From contig LSRY02000006.1 of NCBI GenBank assembly GCA_001643675.2, positions 2,013,816 to 2,077,815 on the forward strand: 64,000 bases of DNA, read 5' to 3'. Position 1 is the stretch's first letter, and every line of letters begins with the position of its first letter. This document shows, one piece after another, positions 1-9,991 of the stretch. The notes beneath the pieces were generated by a model. It did not search any database and was not told the DNA's origin. It was given only the letters and a program-made list of their open reading frames with translations. Source of the DNA: Monocercomonoides exilis. Lineage: Eukaryota > Preaxostyla > Oxymonadida > Polymastigidae. Position numbers and translations under genes: made by a program.

Positions 1-378
1 AAGTTTGTGAGTACATCCTTTTATTTCACAATTGCAAGTATAAAGACAAAAAATTCAAACGATTAAAATTTGTTGAACGCTCGGAAATAAGAAATGTTAA
101 TTTTTCCTTCTCTTGATCAATTAGATCTCAAATCGTTCTGATGGATCAAAACAAAAGAATGATTTTGTTCGTCAATAAATAAAAAATGAAAGATCTGCTT
201 ATAAAGTTCTTAATTTTGAATTTTTTTTCTTTTTGAATAATTAAAATAATCATGTTAGAAATTCTATTTTTGAACTTCCTTTTTGGTACAAACAAAAAAT
301 ATAATGAAAAGGATTGACAAAAATAGATGGGAATAAAAATCAATATAAAACTAGCTCTACATTATTCCGCTAAATTTT

Positions 379-3049
379 TCATCTGTTCTGTTGTGTACCT
401 GCGTTTGCCGCCAGGGCAAGTGGTCCGTTGAGACACGATTCGTTAATTAGAATCATTGGCATATCAGTTGTCAGAAGAGAATCAATTGTTGGACGCCTTA
501 AGAAAAATTAAATAAATGTTAATTTTTCATTAAAATTCCCACAAATCAAAAAAGAAAAAGAATTTATTTGAAAAAAATACTTGATAAGAAAAAAATGAAA
601 GTGATAATACTTTGAAGGGTCTTTGTTGAGGCACTTTTTTAACACTCTTCGAAAATATTCTAATTCTGGTGGCATTTTTGGTATTTTAAAGCGAATCTCA
701 CTTTGCAACGCTCTGAAAAATACATAAATAAAGAATCATTCAAAGAAATAAACTGTACATTACAGAAAGGTTTATTGTACATACAGATTTTTCTCTTCAG
801 GGTTCATTCGATTGAGATAAGTTGAGCCGAACAGCAACTCAAACAGAATCATTCCAAGAGACCAAATATCTGAAGCAAGAGTCAAAGAAACATGACCTGT
901 TCATTACATCAAAAAAGAAGGGAAACAAATTTTCATTTATGAAAATAAATAAAAATAACAAATCAATAAATTAACAAATATCACCTCTGTGATGTCCTTT
1001 CGCTCCGAGTGCTTCGGGAGAGATGTAATTTGGTGTGCCAATACCAGTTCCGTGGCTCACAGTCCCATCTTCGCGGTTGATTGACTGAGGACATTCAGGG
1101 AAAAAATGAGTGTTAAAATATTGTACAAAATAATAATGATTTCAAAGTGTGAATTATTGGAATTAAAAGTTAATGTTGTTCAATGAAAAATATACATTTT
1201 CTTTTTTCAATCTCAAAATTAAAAAAAAAAAAAAAAAAAAAGAGGAATCATTCGATTGTGAACTCTCATTCTACCTACACACCTGAGCAATCCCGAAGTC
1301 GATGAGCTTGAGCTGCCCTTCGACAAACACAAAGTTCGCAGGCTTCAGATCAGAATGAACGATGCCCCGTTCGAAGGAGTGTATGCTCTTGACGGCTGTC
1401 AGCATGCCTATCCACATCTTCTTCACAAGGCGGATGGGCAGCGCCGGCAGCAGCGCTGAAAGCTCTGGCGAGCAGCCTTCGATCCAGGAGTCAGGCACAG
1501 ACAGCCCTTTCGACTTCACCTTCGCCAGGAAGTTCAGCTTGTACGAGCGCAGCTCTCTCGCCAGGTCGTGCGAGCCGCGCTCAAAGACAAGCGTGACTGG
1601 CTTGTTGACTGTGAATGGGAGCGTGGGCGTATTGAACAGCTGGATGATTCCTTGCCGGTTGCGCAGGCGAAGGAGAAGAGACACTTCTTCTTCAGCCATT
1701 CGGACAAGTGACTGGAATTGTGTGATATGATCATATGTTAGAAATAAAAAGAGATTAATGTTAAATGACAGTGCAAGTATAAAAATATAAAAATAAAAAA
1801 ATTTATATAAATGAATGAGGATTCCAATGTCTCTTCAAATAAATTGTCATTCTTTACACAAACCTCTTTTTCTAAATGAAGCTCTTTAAGCGCAACAATT
1901 TTCCCTGTTTTGATGTGTGTGGCGCTTTTAACTGTGCCTGATCCGCCTTTTCCGATTTCTTCGATGATTTGAAAGTCTTCTGGGACGAATGTTTCGAACA
2001 AAGTGAACAAGTCAGCGTTTGAAATATTGGAGGAGGTGTGGTGTGAAGATGAAGATGAGGAAGAGGATGTTGATGGAGATGATGATGACGAAGAGGAAGA
2101 CGAAGATGAAGATGGAGGTAAAGGCAAAGACGGTGTGGAAGACGATTGCGAGTAAGAAGAAGAGGAGGAGGAGGAGGAGGATGAGGGAGGCAAAGGATTC
2201 AGAGGTATCCCAGAAAGATGAGCAGCTTGCGGTTTTTGCTGGTGCTGTGCTGATTGAGGCTGCAAGATAGAACCAGAATCTCCGTGCAATGAATGTGAAG
2301 GACGAGGCGTAGGAGTTGGAGGCAAAGCATTTGAACGAACAGGTACTGGGAGATTATGTGGGAGCTGCTGGTGAAAGAAAGACGGTTGTGCTGATTGAGA
2401 TTCATCGTGCGAATGGACAAGCTTCGGAATTGGCTGAATGGACGGCTTTGCGATTTTTGAGTATGAAGGAGTGGAATATGGTGATATGGAATGTGAGGGC
2501 GCAGGAATAGAAGAAGCAAATGCAGACGAAGGTGAAGATGAAGAAGAATATGATGATGATGATGGAGGTGAAGGAGAAGAGCCAAGAATTCTGTTTTCTT
2601 TGCTTTGTGCCTCTGGTTGTTTCTGTGCAACCTGCCGTTGAAGCATCATCGAGATTGGGGGAAAGAAAGGAGCTGACGATGAAGATGAAGCAGACGGCGG
2701 CAAAGGAGCAAATGATGAGCGGGAAGAGGATGACGGGGGAAATGGCGGAATATCTGAAGTGGGGTGCTGAAATGATGAAATGTTTGGTTGTCCTGTGGAT
2801 GGAGAGGAGTTGGAAGGAGCATTGCGAGATGAAATGTTTGACATAGAAGAGAGCTTTTGATAGCCGGAATGAAAATCTAATGAAGAGGAAGAAGAAGAAG
2901 ACAGCGATGGAGACAAGGACGAGGATGATGATGCAGAGGACGAAGAAGAAGAAGAAGAAGAAGAAGAAGAAGAAGAAGAAGAAGAAGAAGAAGAAGAAGA
3001 AGAAGAAGAAGAAGAAGAAGAAGAAGAAGAAGAAGAAGAAGAAGAAGAA

Positions 3050-3085
<36 letters not shown>

Positions 3086-4334
3086 GGTGCGTGAGAAAGA
3101 GAAGGATAAGAGGAGCGAGAAGGTAAAGATGATGAAGAAGAATCATGTGAAATGCTTCGAGCAGGAAATGGAATAGAAGAGGCTGCATCTGCTTTTGAAG
3201 TGGAAGAAGCAGGCTGTGTTTGTTTGAGTGAAATGCGAGATGGTTCAGGGAGTGTGCTTTGAAGTGGTTGAAATGGCAGGTCACGCTTTGCATGAAATTG
3301 AGATTCCATGTTTGCGCTTGTTTTCAATTGATGTGCCGGATAAGAGGAAGAAATATGAGGCGAAGGTAGAGCAGACGCTAATTGAGGGTTAGAAAAAGAA
3401 GGAATGGAAGACGTTGAGAGACTGTTTGCAGTTGAATTTAGACTTTGCAAAGATAACATTGCATCAGAACGTTTTGAAGCATCTTGTGCAGGATCACTTG
3501 TAGAATAAGGTTGTTGTTGTCCTTCAGAAGAAGATTTCAAAAAAGAAAGTGGTTTGGCAGATGGTTGTATTGCCTTTGGTAGTTTTTGAGACAAGTATGG
3601 AAAATTAACTCCTTCTGAAATTTTTGATGAAACAGATGATTGCTGAACTTTCGATAACTGTTGAGAAGTTGAGTTTAATGAGTAATTCCTTGCTTGAACA
3701 TTTTGCTTCAATTCCGATGATGAATCGAAAGATGGTGTTGGAGTCAAACTTAAAGGGTTATTCAATTGTTGGATCGAATTCTTTGGAGAAGCATAAATTG
3801 AAGAGTTAACAAGTTTATTCGACTTTTCAATTGAAAATGAACTTAAAAATTGAAGGGATTCTTTCTTTAAAATTGAAGGTTTGCTTAAATTTTGTTCTTT
3901 CTTTTCAAAGTGGCCATCTTGGTTAATTAGTGCTAATCCAAGACGAGGTATTTCAGGAGTTTTAAATTCTTCAAACAATGGTAGTTCGTGAGCTAATGAA
4001 GATTGAAATCTATCTTTTTTGTTGGCATGCGCTTCAGCAACCCCATCATGATTATCTTTATTTGAATTAACTTCGGAAAGTCCAAAAGTCGATTTGTTAG
4101 ATTGATTTTGTGGAACAGACAATTTTAACCCAAAATCAAAAGACTTTTCCGATTGCAAAAGAGATTGGAGCTCGTTTGAACTTGGATTAGAAGTATCTTC
4201 AACTCTATCTTGTTCAAATTCAGACAAATCTTTCAAAATTCGCTTTTTTGCCCAGTTTTGAAGAGGCCTAAATAAAATTTAAAAACATTATCATTAATCT
4301 TTAATAAAATTTTATTAAACTTGTTGCGTTTCAT
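379..4334 (-). CDS. MPS1: MPS1/TTK-like spindle-checkpoint protein kinase, seven exons
   Basis: Dual-specificity kinase of the kinetochore/spindle checkpoint family. Exons I place on the minus strand: 4334-4321 (tentative), 4267-1864, 1711-1283, 1084-985, 896-785, 712-611, 496-379; joined they give 3,279 nt, exactly 1,093 codons, and the frame is kept at each junction. The kinase domain fills the last ~300 residues: Gly-loop GKGGSG, VAIK-type lysine in [11 protein letters not shown], catalytic loop [13 protein letters not shown] in LIDFGIA, activation-segment [11 protein letters not shown], then SDIWSLG and a C-lobe ending near [15 protein letters not shown] in place of HRD, followed by LKPANF and the short hairpin before LKLIDFGIA, is characteristic of MPS1/TTK. 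The N-terminal ~750 residues are Ser/Pro/Gln-rich, low complexity, with a pure poly-Ser run. Introns are 53-198 nt. The family call is strong; exon 1 (five codons) is the least certain part. Confidence 0.82.
1219..1240. repeat. A-homopolymer run inside intron 1085-1282
   Basis: A run of about 20 A on the plus strand lies in the intron between the HSDLKPANF exon and the [11 protein letters not shown] exon of the kinase gene. It has no coding effect. On the transcript strand it is a T-run upstream of the donor side, not adjacent to the acceptor. Confidence 0.7.
2942..3084. repeat. Trinucleotide microsatellite (GAA)n then (GAT)n inside the kinase gene
   Basis: About 36 uninterrupted GAA units are followed by about 11 GAT units. 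Read on the minus strand, in the frame of the kinase gene, both are serine codons (TCT then TCA/ATC-phase serine), so the repeat makes an almost pure poly-Ser tract in the N-terminal region. Repeat length is likely polymorphic and may also be mis-sized in the assembly. Confidence 0.9.
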
Positions 4335-5074
4335 ATATTTCGCTTTATTACCATTTAATTCTTTTAAATTACAAAAATAAATATAAATCGAATTAATTAT
4401 CCCATTACATTAAATAAAAAATTCTTCAAAATATAATTATCTCTTCCGATGTAAATTTGCATATTTTGCATGAAAAAAAAAGCAAGCAAGCAATTATCAA
4501 ATAAATTTGTTGGAGCCTTTCCAAAAAAGAATGTTAAAAAGGAAGATAGATTGTTTGGAGAAAAAAGATGTGATAAATATGTTCTGTTTCGATGATTGTA
4601 TACGATTGTTCACATTTTTAGTCAGAAAATTTTATAATACGGCATTCAATTTGCTTTTTATATATTTTTTCTTTTTATTGATATTATTTTACTGTTATTG
4701 AATTCAAGTTCATATATTTAATTTTTCCAACAATGATTTTATGAGTTTTTCACATAAGAAAGAGTTTCATTTTATGAAAAAAAAACATAAATTTTGATCA
4801 CAATAATTATCTTCCAATCGATCATATGTGATTTCACTATTGTTCTTTTGAATCAAAAAATTTATAATGAGTATTTATGTTTATCTCAACAAAGAATTTC
4901 AATTTTAATGAAAAAATAAATTTAAAATTCACAAATATTTTTCAGTTGAAATGTTTCATTTTTCTTCTTTTTCAAACACTTTTTGATGCCTTTTATATTA
5001 TTCGACAATATCAAAAATTTTTGGAAAAATGCAATTTCTATTTTTCACAATAAAAATGGGGTGAAATATTTCAC
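4335..5074. other. AT-rich intergenic DNA upstream of the kinase gene
   Basis: No coding signal in any frame. The sequence is strongly AT-rich with short A and T runs. A 14-bp perfect palindrome, GTGAAATATTTCAC, sits at 5061-5074 directly against the left edge of the fold-back element. The kinase promoter should lie at the left end of this stretch, but I recognise no motif. Confidence 0.6.
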
Positions 5075-5894
5075 TTCATGAATTTTCATTGAAAAATATG
5101 CACTTTTCATTGACTTTCAAAGATCAAAAAACGCAATGAAAATGGGTCGATTTTGTGAAATTCGTGAAATGTTGAAAAACTTTATGTTTTGATTTGAACG
5201 ATGCCTGTTTCAGGATATGAAAATCAAATTTATTTTGAAATCTGAGAAAGTGAAACCAATTTATAAGTGAAGCAATTTTTTGTGCTTTGTGCAAAAAAAG
5301 CTTGAAAGATCGTATTTTCCCTCAAATGATGTTTCTCATGAGAACCCTTGTCAAAAAAAATATGGCAAAAATTTTTTTGTAAACTTCCTTTTGTTTAATT
5401 TTCTAATAAACAAAAAATTTCTTATTTTCATCAAATTTCTGTTCACACTTACGAAACTTTTCTGAATTGAAAATCATAACATCCTTAAGGTTCTAGTTCT
5501 ATTTTTATGAAGTTTAATTAGTGTGAACAGAAATTTGATGAAAATAAGAAATTTTTTGTTTATTAGAAAATTAAACAAAAGGAAGTTTACAAAAAAATTT
5601 TTGCCATATTTTTTTTGACAAGGGTTCTCATGAGAAACATCATTTGAGGGAAAATACGATCTTTCAAGCTTTTTTTGCACAAAGCACAAAAAATTGCTTC
5701 ACTTATAAATTGGTTTCACTTTCTCAGATTTCAAAATAAATTTGATTTTCATATCCTGAAACAGGCATCGTTCAAATCAAAACATAAAGTTTTTCAACAT
5801 TTCACGAATTTCACAAAATCGACCCATTTTCATTGCGTTTTTTGATCTTTGAAAGTCAATGAAAAGTGCATATTTTTCAATGAAAATTCATGAA
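5075..5894. mobile_element. Fold-back (long inverted repeat) element 1
   Basis: Positions 5075-5449 are the reverse complement of 5520-5894: about 375 bp per arm, apparently perfect, around a 70-bp loop. The outer end is the self-complementary octamer TTCATGAA. The mirror-image short open frames in the arms (for example around 5280-5465 and 5474-5689) are by-products of the repeat, not genes. No transposase and no clear target-site duplication were seen. It resembles a non-autonomous fold-back/MITE-type element; an assembly fold-back is unlikely because the loop is unique and the flanks differ. A decayed relative of its centre lies near 33236-33425. Confidence 0.8.
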
Positions 5895-7172
5895 CCAAAA
5901 TGTTGGTGATAATTTTTGAAAATATATTTATACAATCAAAATTTTCGAACCAAAAATTTCCCTTGAATATCAACTAAGGAACATTGAAAAGTGGAATGGT
6001 CTTTTAGTAACCTCTTCATCTTCATTTGTGCAAAAATATTCGTTTTTGAAGAAGTTGTGATAATTCTATAATTTGAACACAAAATCTCTTCCAAATGACA
6101 AACAACATTTGAAAAATGAACACCACGAAAAAAGTTATGAATTCAAATAATATCACCCATGTTTTTCGACATTTAGTATGATTTGCAGTGGAATTAAAAG
6201 AGAGATATCATCAACGAAAAAAGGAAATAAAAATCACATTAAAGATTTTTTTTTTAATGAGGAAAACAAGCACCATTGGCAATATATTGGTTCTAAAAGT
6301 ATTTGTATTTTATTGTTAATAAACTTTTAAACTTTAATGTTGTCCTTTTCTATTATCACAAAATTAATATGTTTTGAAGCAGTTGCGAAAAATGATTTAT
6401 TCAAAAATATGAAAATTTTGTCATATGTGTAGGTTTTTTCCCTTGTGTGGGTTTTTTCCCTCACCATCAGATAAAATTCCAGAAACACAGAATTGGAACA
6501 ATGAATGAAAATCGTTTGATAATCAAGTATTTTCATCGTATGTTGCCAAAGTGAATGGTTGATTATTTTTGAAATCAAATTTTTAAAAACAAAATGATAT
6601 GTTGGTCATTATTTCTAAAATCATATCTTTTTTCGGGGAATTGATTTTTCAAAGATTGTTTTCCTTTGGGAAGAAAATTTTCATTCAAGTGCAAAAACAA
6701 TCAGAACTATTTCAAAAGCATGTGCATGATCTGAAATAAAAATCAAGAGGTTTTAAATATGTTTATTCACTTCTCATTGTTTTTTGTTCATATTCCATAA
6801 GAATTTTCGAACCGAAATTTTTGAAAGAACAAACATGATTTCAAAAATAATCACACATGTATGAAATTTTGATTTAAGTGTTTGTGTCTGAACTGTGAAT
6901 AGTTTTGACGTCATGAATGGATAACTTTTCACCTATTCGTCTCATATTAATTTTTTTGTCACAAATGTGTAATGATTTTTTCATTTAAACAAAAAAATTT
7001 CCGTGAATGATGGAAAACTATTAGATTATTAACTCTCTGAGATTTTATTTGATTTTTAAAATAATCACCCAATTAATTATAAAAATTCGAAAAAAATTCA
7101 AAAAATTTTGAAAAAAAAACAATAAAATTTTTAATTTGATAAAAACTTGATGATTATAAAGAAAATTTCTAA
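5895..7172. other. AT-rich intergenic DNA, no gene seen
   Basis: Nothing codes convincingly. The short open frame at 6327-6578 (minus) has no protein-like composition. Small repeats occur, such as the duplicated GG-T6-CCC block near 6430-6465, and the phrase ATTTTCGAACC recurs near 5940 and 6803. It ends at the TA next to the left terminal repeat of the pogo-like transposon. Confidence 0.6.
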
Positions 7173-7174
7173 TA

Positions 7175-7215
7175 CAGTCGGTGCCAAAGCCGATCCTTGG
7201 TGCGAAACCCGAACC
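7175..7215 (+). repeat. Left terminal inverted repeat of the pogo-like element
   Basis: Starts CAGTCGGTGCC and mirrors 9685-9725. CAG at the tip preceded by TA is the usual end structure for pogo/Tigger-type elements. An (AG)n run follows at about 7220-7233. Confidence 0.85.
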
Positions 7216-7527
7216 AAATGAGAGAGAGAGAGAATGCGTTCATTATCTTTTCGAAGTTGTTTAATATTTCTTCAATGAAAAACTGAATATATTCAACTAT
7301 TCGTTGAAACCAGGTATTTGGCAACATATTTAGTAATTAACCAATGAAATAATAAACAAAGAAAATGTATTTTGTTTGTTTTATTATTGATAATATAAAA
7401 AATAATTGATATGAAGCAATTTTTCTAAAAGAAAATTTGAAATATATTCGTCAAAATGGTCTGAAGACTGAAGTTAAATTCTGCAGTTGTATTTAGAGTA
7501 GTATGTTTCTCTAATGCGTTTCTCTTT

Positions 7528-9380
7528 CTAATTAAATAAAGGAGAAATTTCTCTGGGAGGGTGATCGAAATCTCTGTTTTCATTTTTTGAAGTTGATTTC
7601 ACTTCTTTTTCATCGTCTTTAAGTATTTCGATTACTCTCTTTACTTTTTTTCTCGATAACTTTTTTTCCTTTGCTGGTTCTTTATTCATCAAATCAATTA
7701 GTTCTTGTCGACTGTGTTTCTTCTTTCGTTTCTTTTCAGAAGAAGATGATGTTGGTTTTCTAATTTCCATCAGCTATTTTTGAAAAAAATGTAAATGCTC
7801 TTTTGTTGATTCAATTTGTTTCAATAGCTCAGATTTATCCATCTCATTTGCTTCTTTTGATGTTTTTTCTTCAGTAGAATTTTCGTCGGTTGAAAATCTT
7901 CTGTGATTAACGATCAACTTTGTAGGTTCTTTTGATATTTCAGAATCTTTTAGAGATGAATATTTTGAAGGTTGTGAAGAAGGTAATTGATTGTCGCTTT
8001 GAGGAGAATAATTCCAAAACAACTCTTCTCTTCAATCTCGCGATGAAACAGAAGTTTTAGAATTGCATTTATGATTTTGGATGGGGGATCCAGATATGCG
8101 ATCCAAAACTGGGGCAGATGCAACAGGCCATACGCCTGTTTTTATGAACGCAGCTTTTATAGTCGAAGGCATTGTCGCAGCAGCAATTGCTTCAGGGAAT
8201 TTGTCGGCAAGGGAAGATCTGTATGAATGCATCGAAAACGGAAGAGGAACGTGAAATTTATTGTGTAGAGTTGTTTCAAACGAGAAAAGATGCACAAGTC
8301 GTACAGTTGCAAGAGATGGGTCAACTTTAGTGGAAAACACTTCATAATAATATTGTGTTCCTCTGCTGCGTTTGCAACAGAATCGTCTGAATAAGTAACA
8401 TGATTATCCATAAGGAACAGGGCTTTATGTGTCGTCGTTGGCTTTTCTTTAGAAACAATCGCAGGTATCCAGAAATTGATCATGACACTTCTAAAAATCT
8501 CTCAAGTCATCCATCCCGATGAGGAAGGAAGAACTTCAATATCGAAAGATGAAAGTGAAGAAAATTCTTGTGGTAAACTTTTCATGGGCCAAAGGAGAAA
8601 TCGCTGAAGTGAAGAACCATCTGCACAGACACACAGACACAAAGTTGAATTAGGTACTTTTGGATGAGCTGTTGAAGCAGGTGGAATTTGTTTTTTTTTT
8701 TTGGACAAACAACCAGTTTGTTTGTTCTTTCACTTTAACAAAACGAAGGTTTATAAATATTAAATATTATCATTGAATTTATGTTATTCCTGCTGCTAAC
8801 CTCAGACAATTCTCCAAACCATTGTCTCACATTCTCTGGCGATTGAGCTGCTTTTTTGATAACTCAATAGGTCTCAAGACTGCTTCATTTATAATTTCGC
8901 TTCTTTTTAATAGCTTGTATGCGTTCTTTTCGTTGAGTTTTTTTGGTTCTTTATTTTCTCCACACACTTTTTCAAGAATATCCGCACACAAAGAAAATAA
9001 TTTTTTAAAAGAAAAAAAAAACCAAAAATAAATCAAACCATGTTCTGGACATCGTGCACTTTAATTGTTTCTTTTTCTGATAATTTTACAAGGACTTGAT
9101 TTTCAATTATTTCGAGCTGGCGCGCGTTAATTATTAGAGGATCCCCATCCACTCCAACATCTCTTCCTTCCTTCTCCGCTTTTACACCTCTGAACCAAGC
9201 ACCTTTGGAAATAATATTTTCTCCAACAACGGTTTGCCATTTCAGTGAATAATCACGGCGTATATCAAATATCTTTTTTGTTGTTGAAGGAATGGAACGT
9301 TATTTGTTGGATGCGAGTTCGCGATGAAGTTGAAGAGGAGAAAGATATGTAGAGTTACTCATGACATATGGTGTATGATC
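7528..9380 (-). pseudogene. Broken pogo-like DDE transposase
   Basis: Reading frames broken by stops and shifts together spell a DDE_1-family transposase. From the N-terminus: a start near 9380 (MSNSTYLSPLQ), an in-frame TAA near 9300, and a CENP-B/HTH-like stretch at about 9040-9290 (RRDYSLKWQTVVGENII). A segment SPENVRQWF follows near 8820-8850, then ADGSSLQRFLLWP and SGWM near 8510-8650. The second-aspartate block LFLMDNHVTYSDDS lies near 8390-8430 and a degenerate THLLQLYDL near 8300-8330. A tail resembling the usual AFIKTGVWP ending lies near 8100-8160, followed by a Lys/Glu-rich C-terminus to 7528. Several frameshifts make it non-functional as written. The stops could be assembly errors only in part. 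Confidence 0.75.
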
Positions 9381-9684
9381 AGATGAATAATCAATTAAAC
9401 TTTTGATTAGAGATGTATTTGTTAATTGTAATATGTAAATAATATATTTTAATTTTAAAATAAAACATATTAAAATATTTGGATTTATTTCTTTTTGTTG
9501 CGAGCACTAAAAATAAAAGATGTATTGGTTTCAAAAAACATCAACGAAAATAATGAATTGTGTACTTGTTGTTTCTTTTTATTAATTTATGATTATTCCA
9601 CATGCAACTGCCTTGGAAATATTTTACAAAAAATTCAATATAGAGATAATTTTACTGAAATGAACAAGATCAATGTGAATGCAA

Positions 9685-9725
9685 GGATCGGGTTTCGCAC
9701 TAAGGATCGGCTTTGGCACCGACTG
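9685..9725 (-). repeat. Right terminal inverted repeat of the pogo-like element
   Basis: Reverse complement of the left repeat with two mismatches (near positions 25 and 38 from the tip). It is followed by TA at 9726-9727. Confidence 0.85.
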
Positions 9726-9991
9726 TATTTGTGTTTAAGAAAAAATTTTAACTTTATCGCTTTTTCTTGAAAATATCTCCATTTTTCAAAACAAGTTGTG
9801 CTTTATAAGAAAAGATAAAACAAATTATTCCATCGTCTTCCAACAGTTTTTTTGAATATTTTTCGAACAACTATATTTGGCAAAAATATAATTTATTAAT
9901 TCAAAAGAAACAAGCATACAAAACATTTTACAAAACAAAAAGGGGAAAATGAAATGACAATCTTATTAAAAATAGATGAAATGATTGAGTT

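Larger units (their letters stand above)
7175..9725. mobile_element. Decayed pogo-like (Tc1/mariner superfamily) DNA transposon
   Basis: Terminal inverted repeats of about 41 bp, 7175-7215 and 9685-9725, begin CAGTCGGTGCCAAAGCCGAT and differ at only two positions that I can see. They are flanked by TA on both sides (7173-7174 and 9726-9727), the target duplication expected of Tc1/mariner/pogo elements. Between them lies a broken minus-strand transposase with DDE_1 (pogo/jerky) motifs. Length 2,551 bp fits an autonomous pogo-type element that has since degraded. The good TIRs and intact TA suggest a fairly recent insertion or continuing mobility in trans. Confidence 0.85.

Noticed and set aside
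2877-3293. Poly-Leu/His (minus) and poly-Lys/Met (plus) frames across the GAA/GAT repeat
   Set aside because: Other frames of the same microsatellite; the serine frame is continuous with the kinase.
5280-5689. Two nearly identical short open frames in opposite orientation
   Set aside because: They are the two arms of fold-back element 1; identical translation is a consequence of the inverted repeat.
6327-6578. 83-codon minus-strand frame in the AT-rich region
   Set aside because: Composition matches the AT background and no supporting motif or splice context was found.
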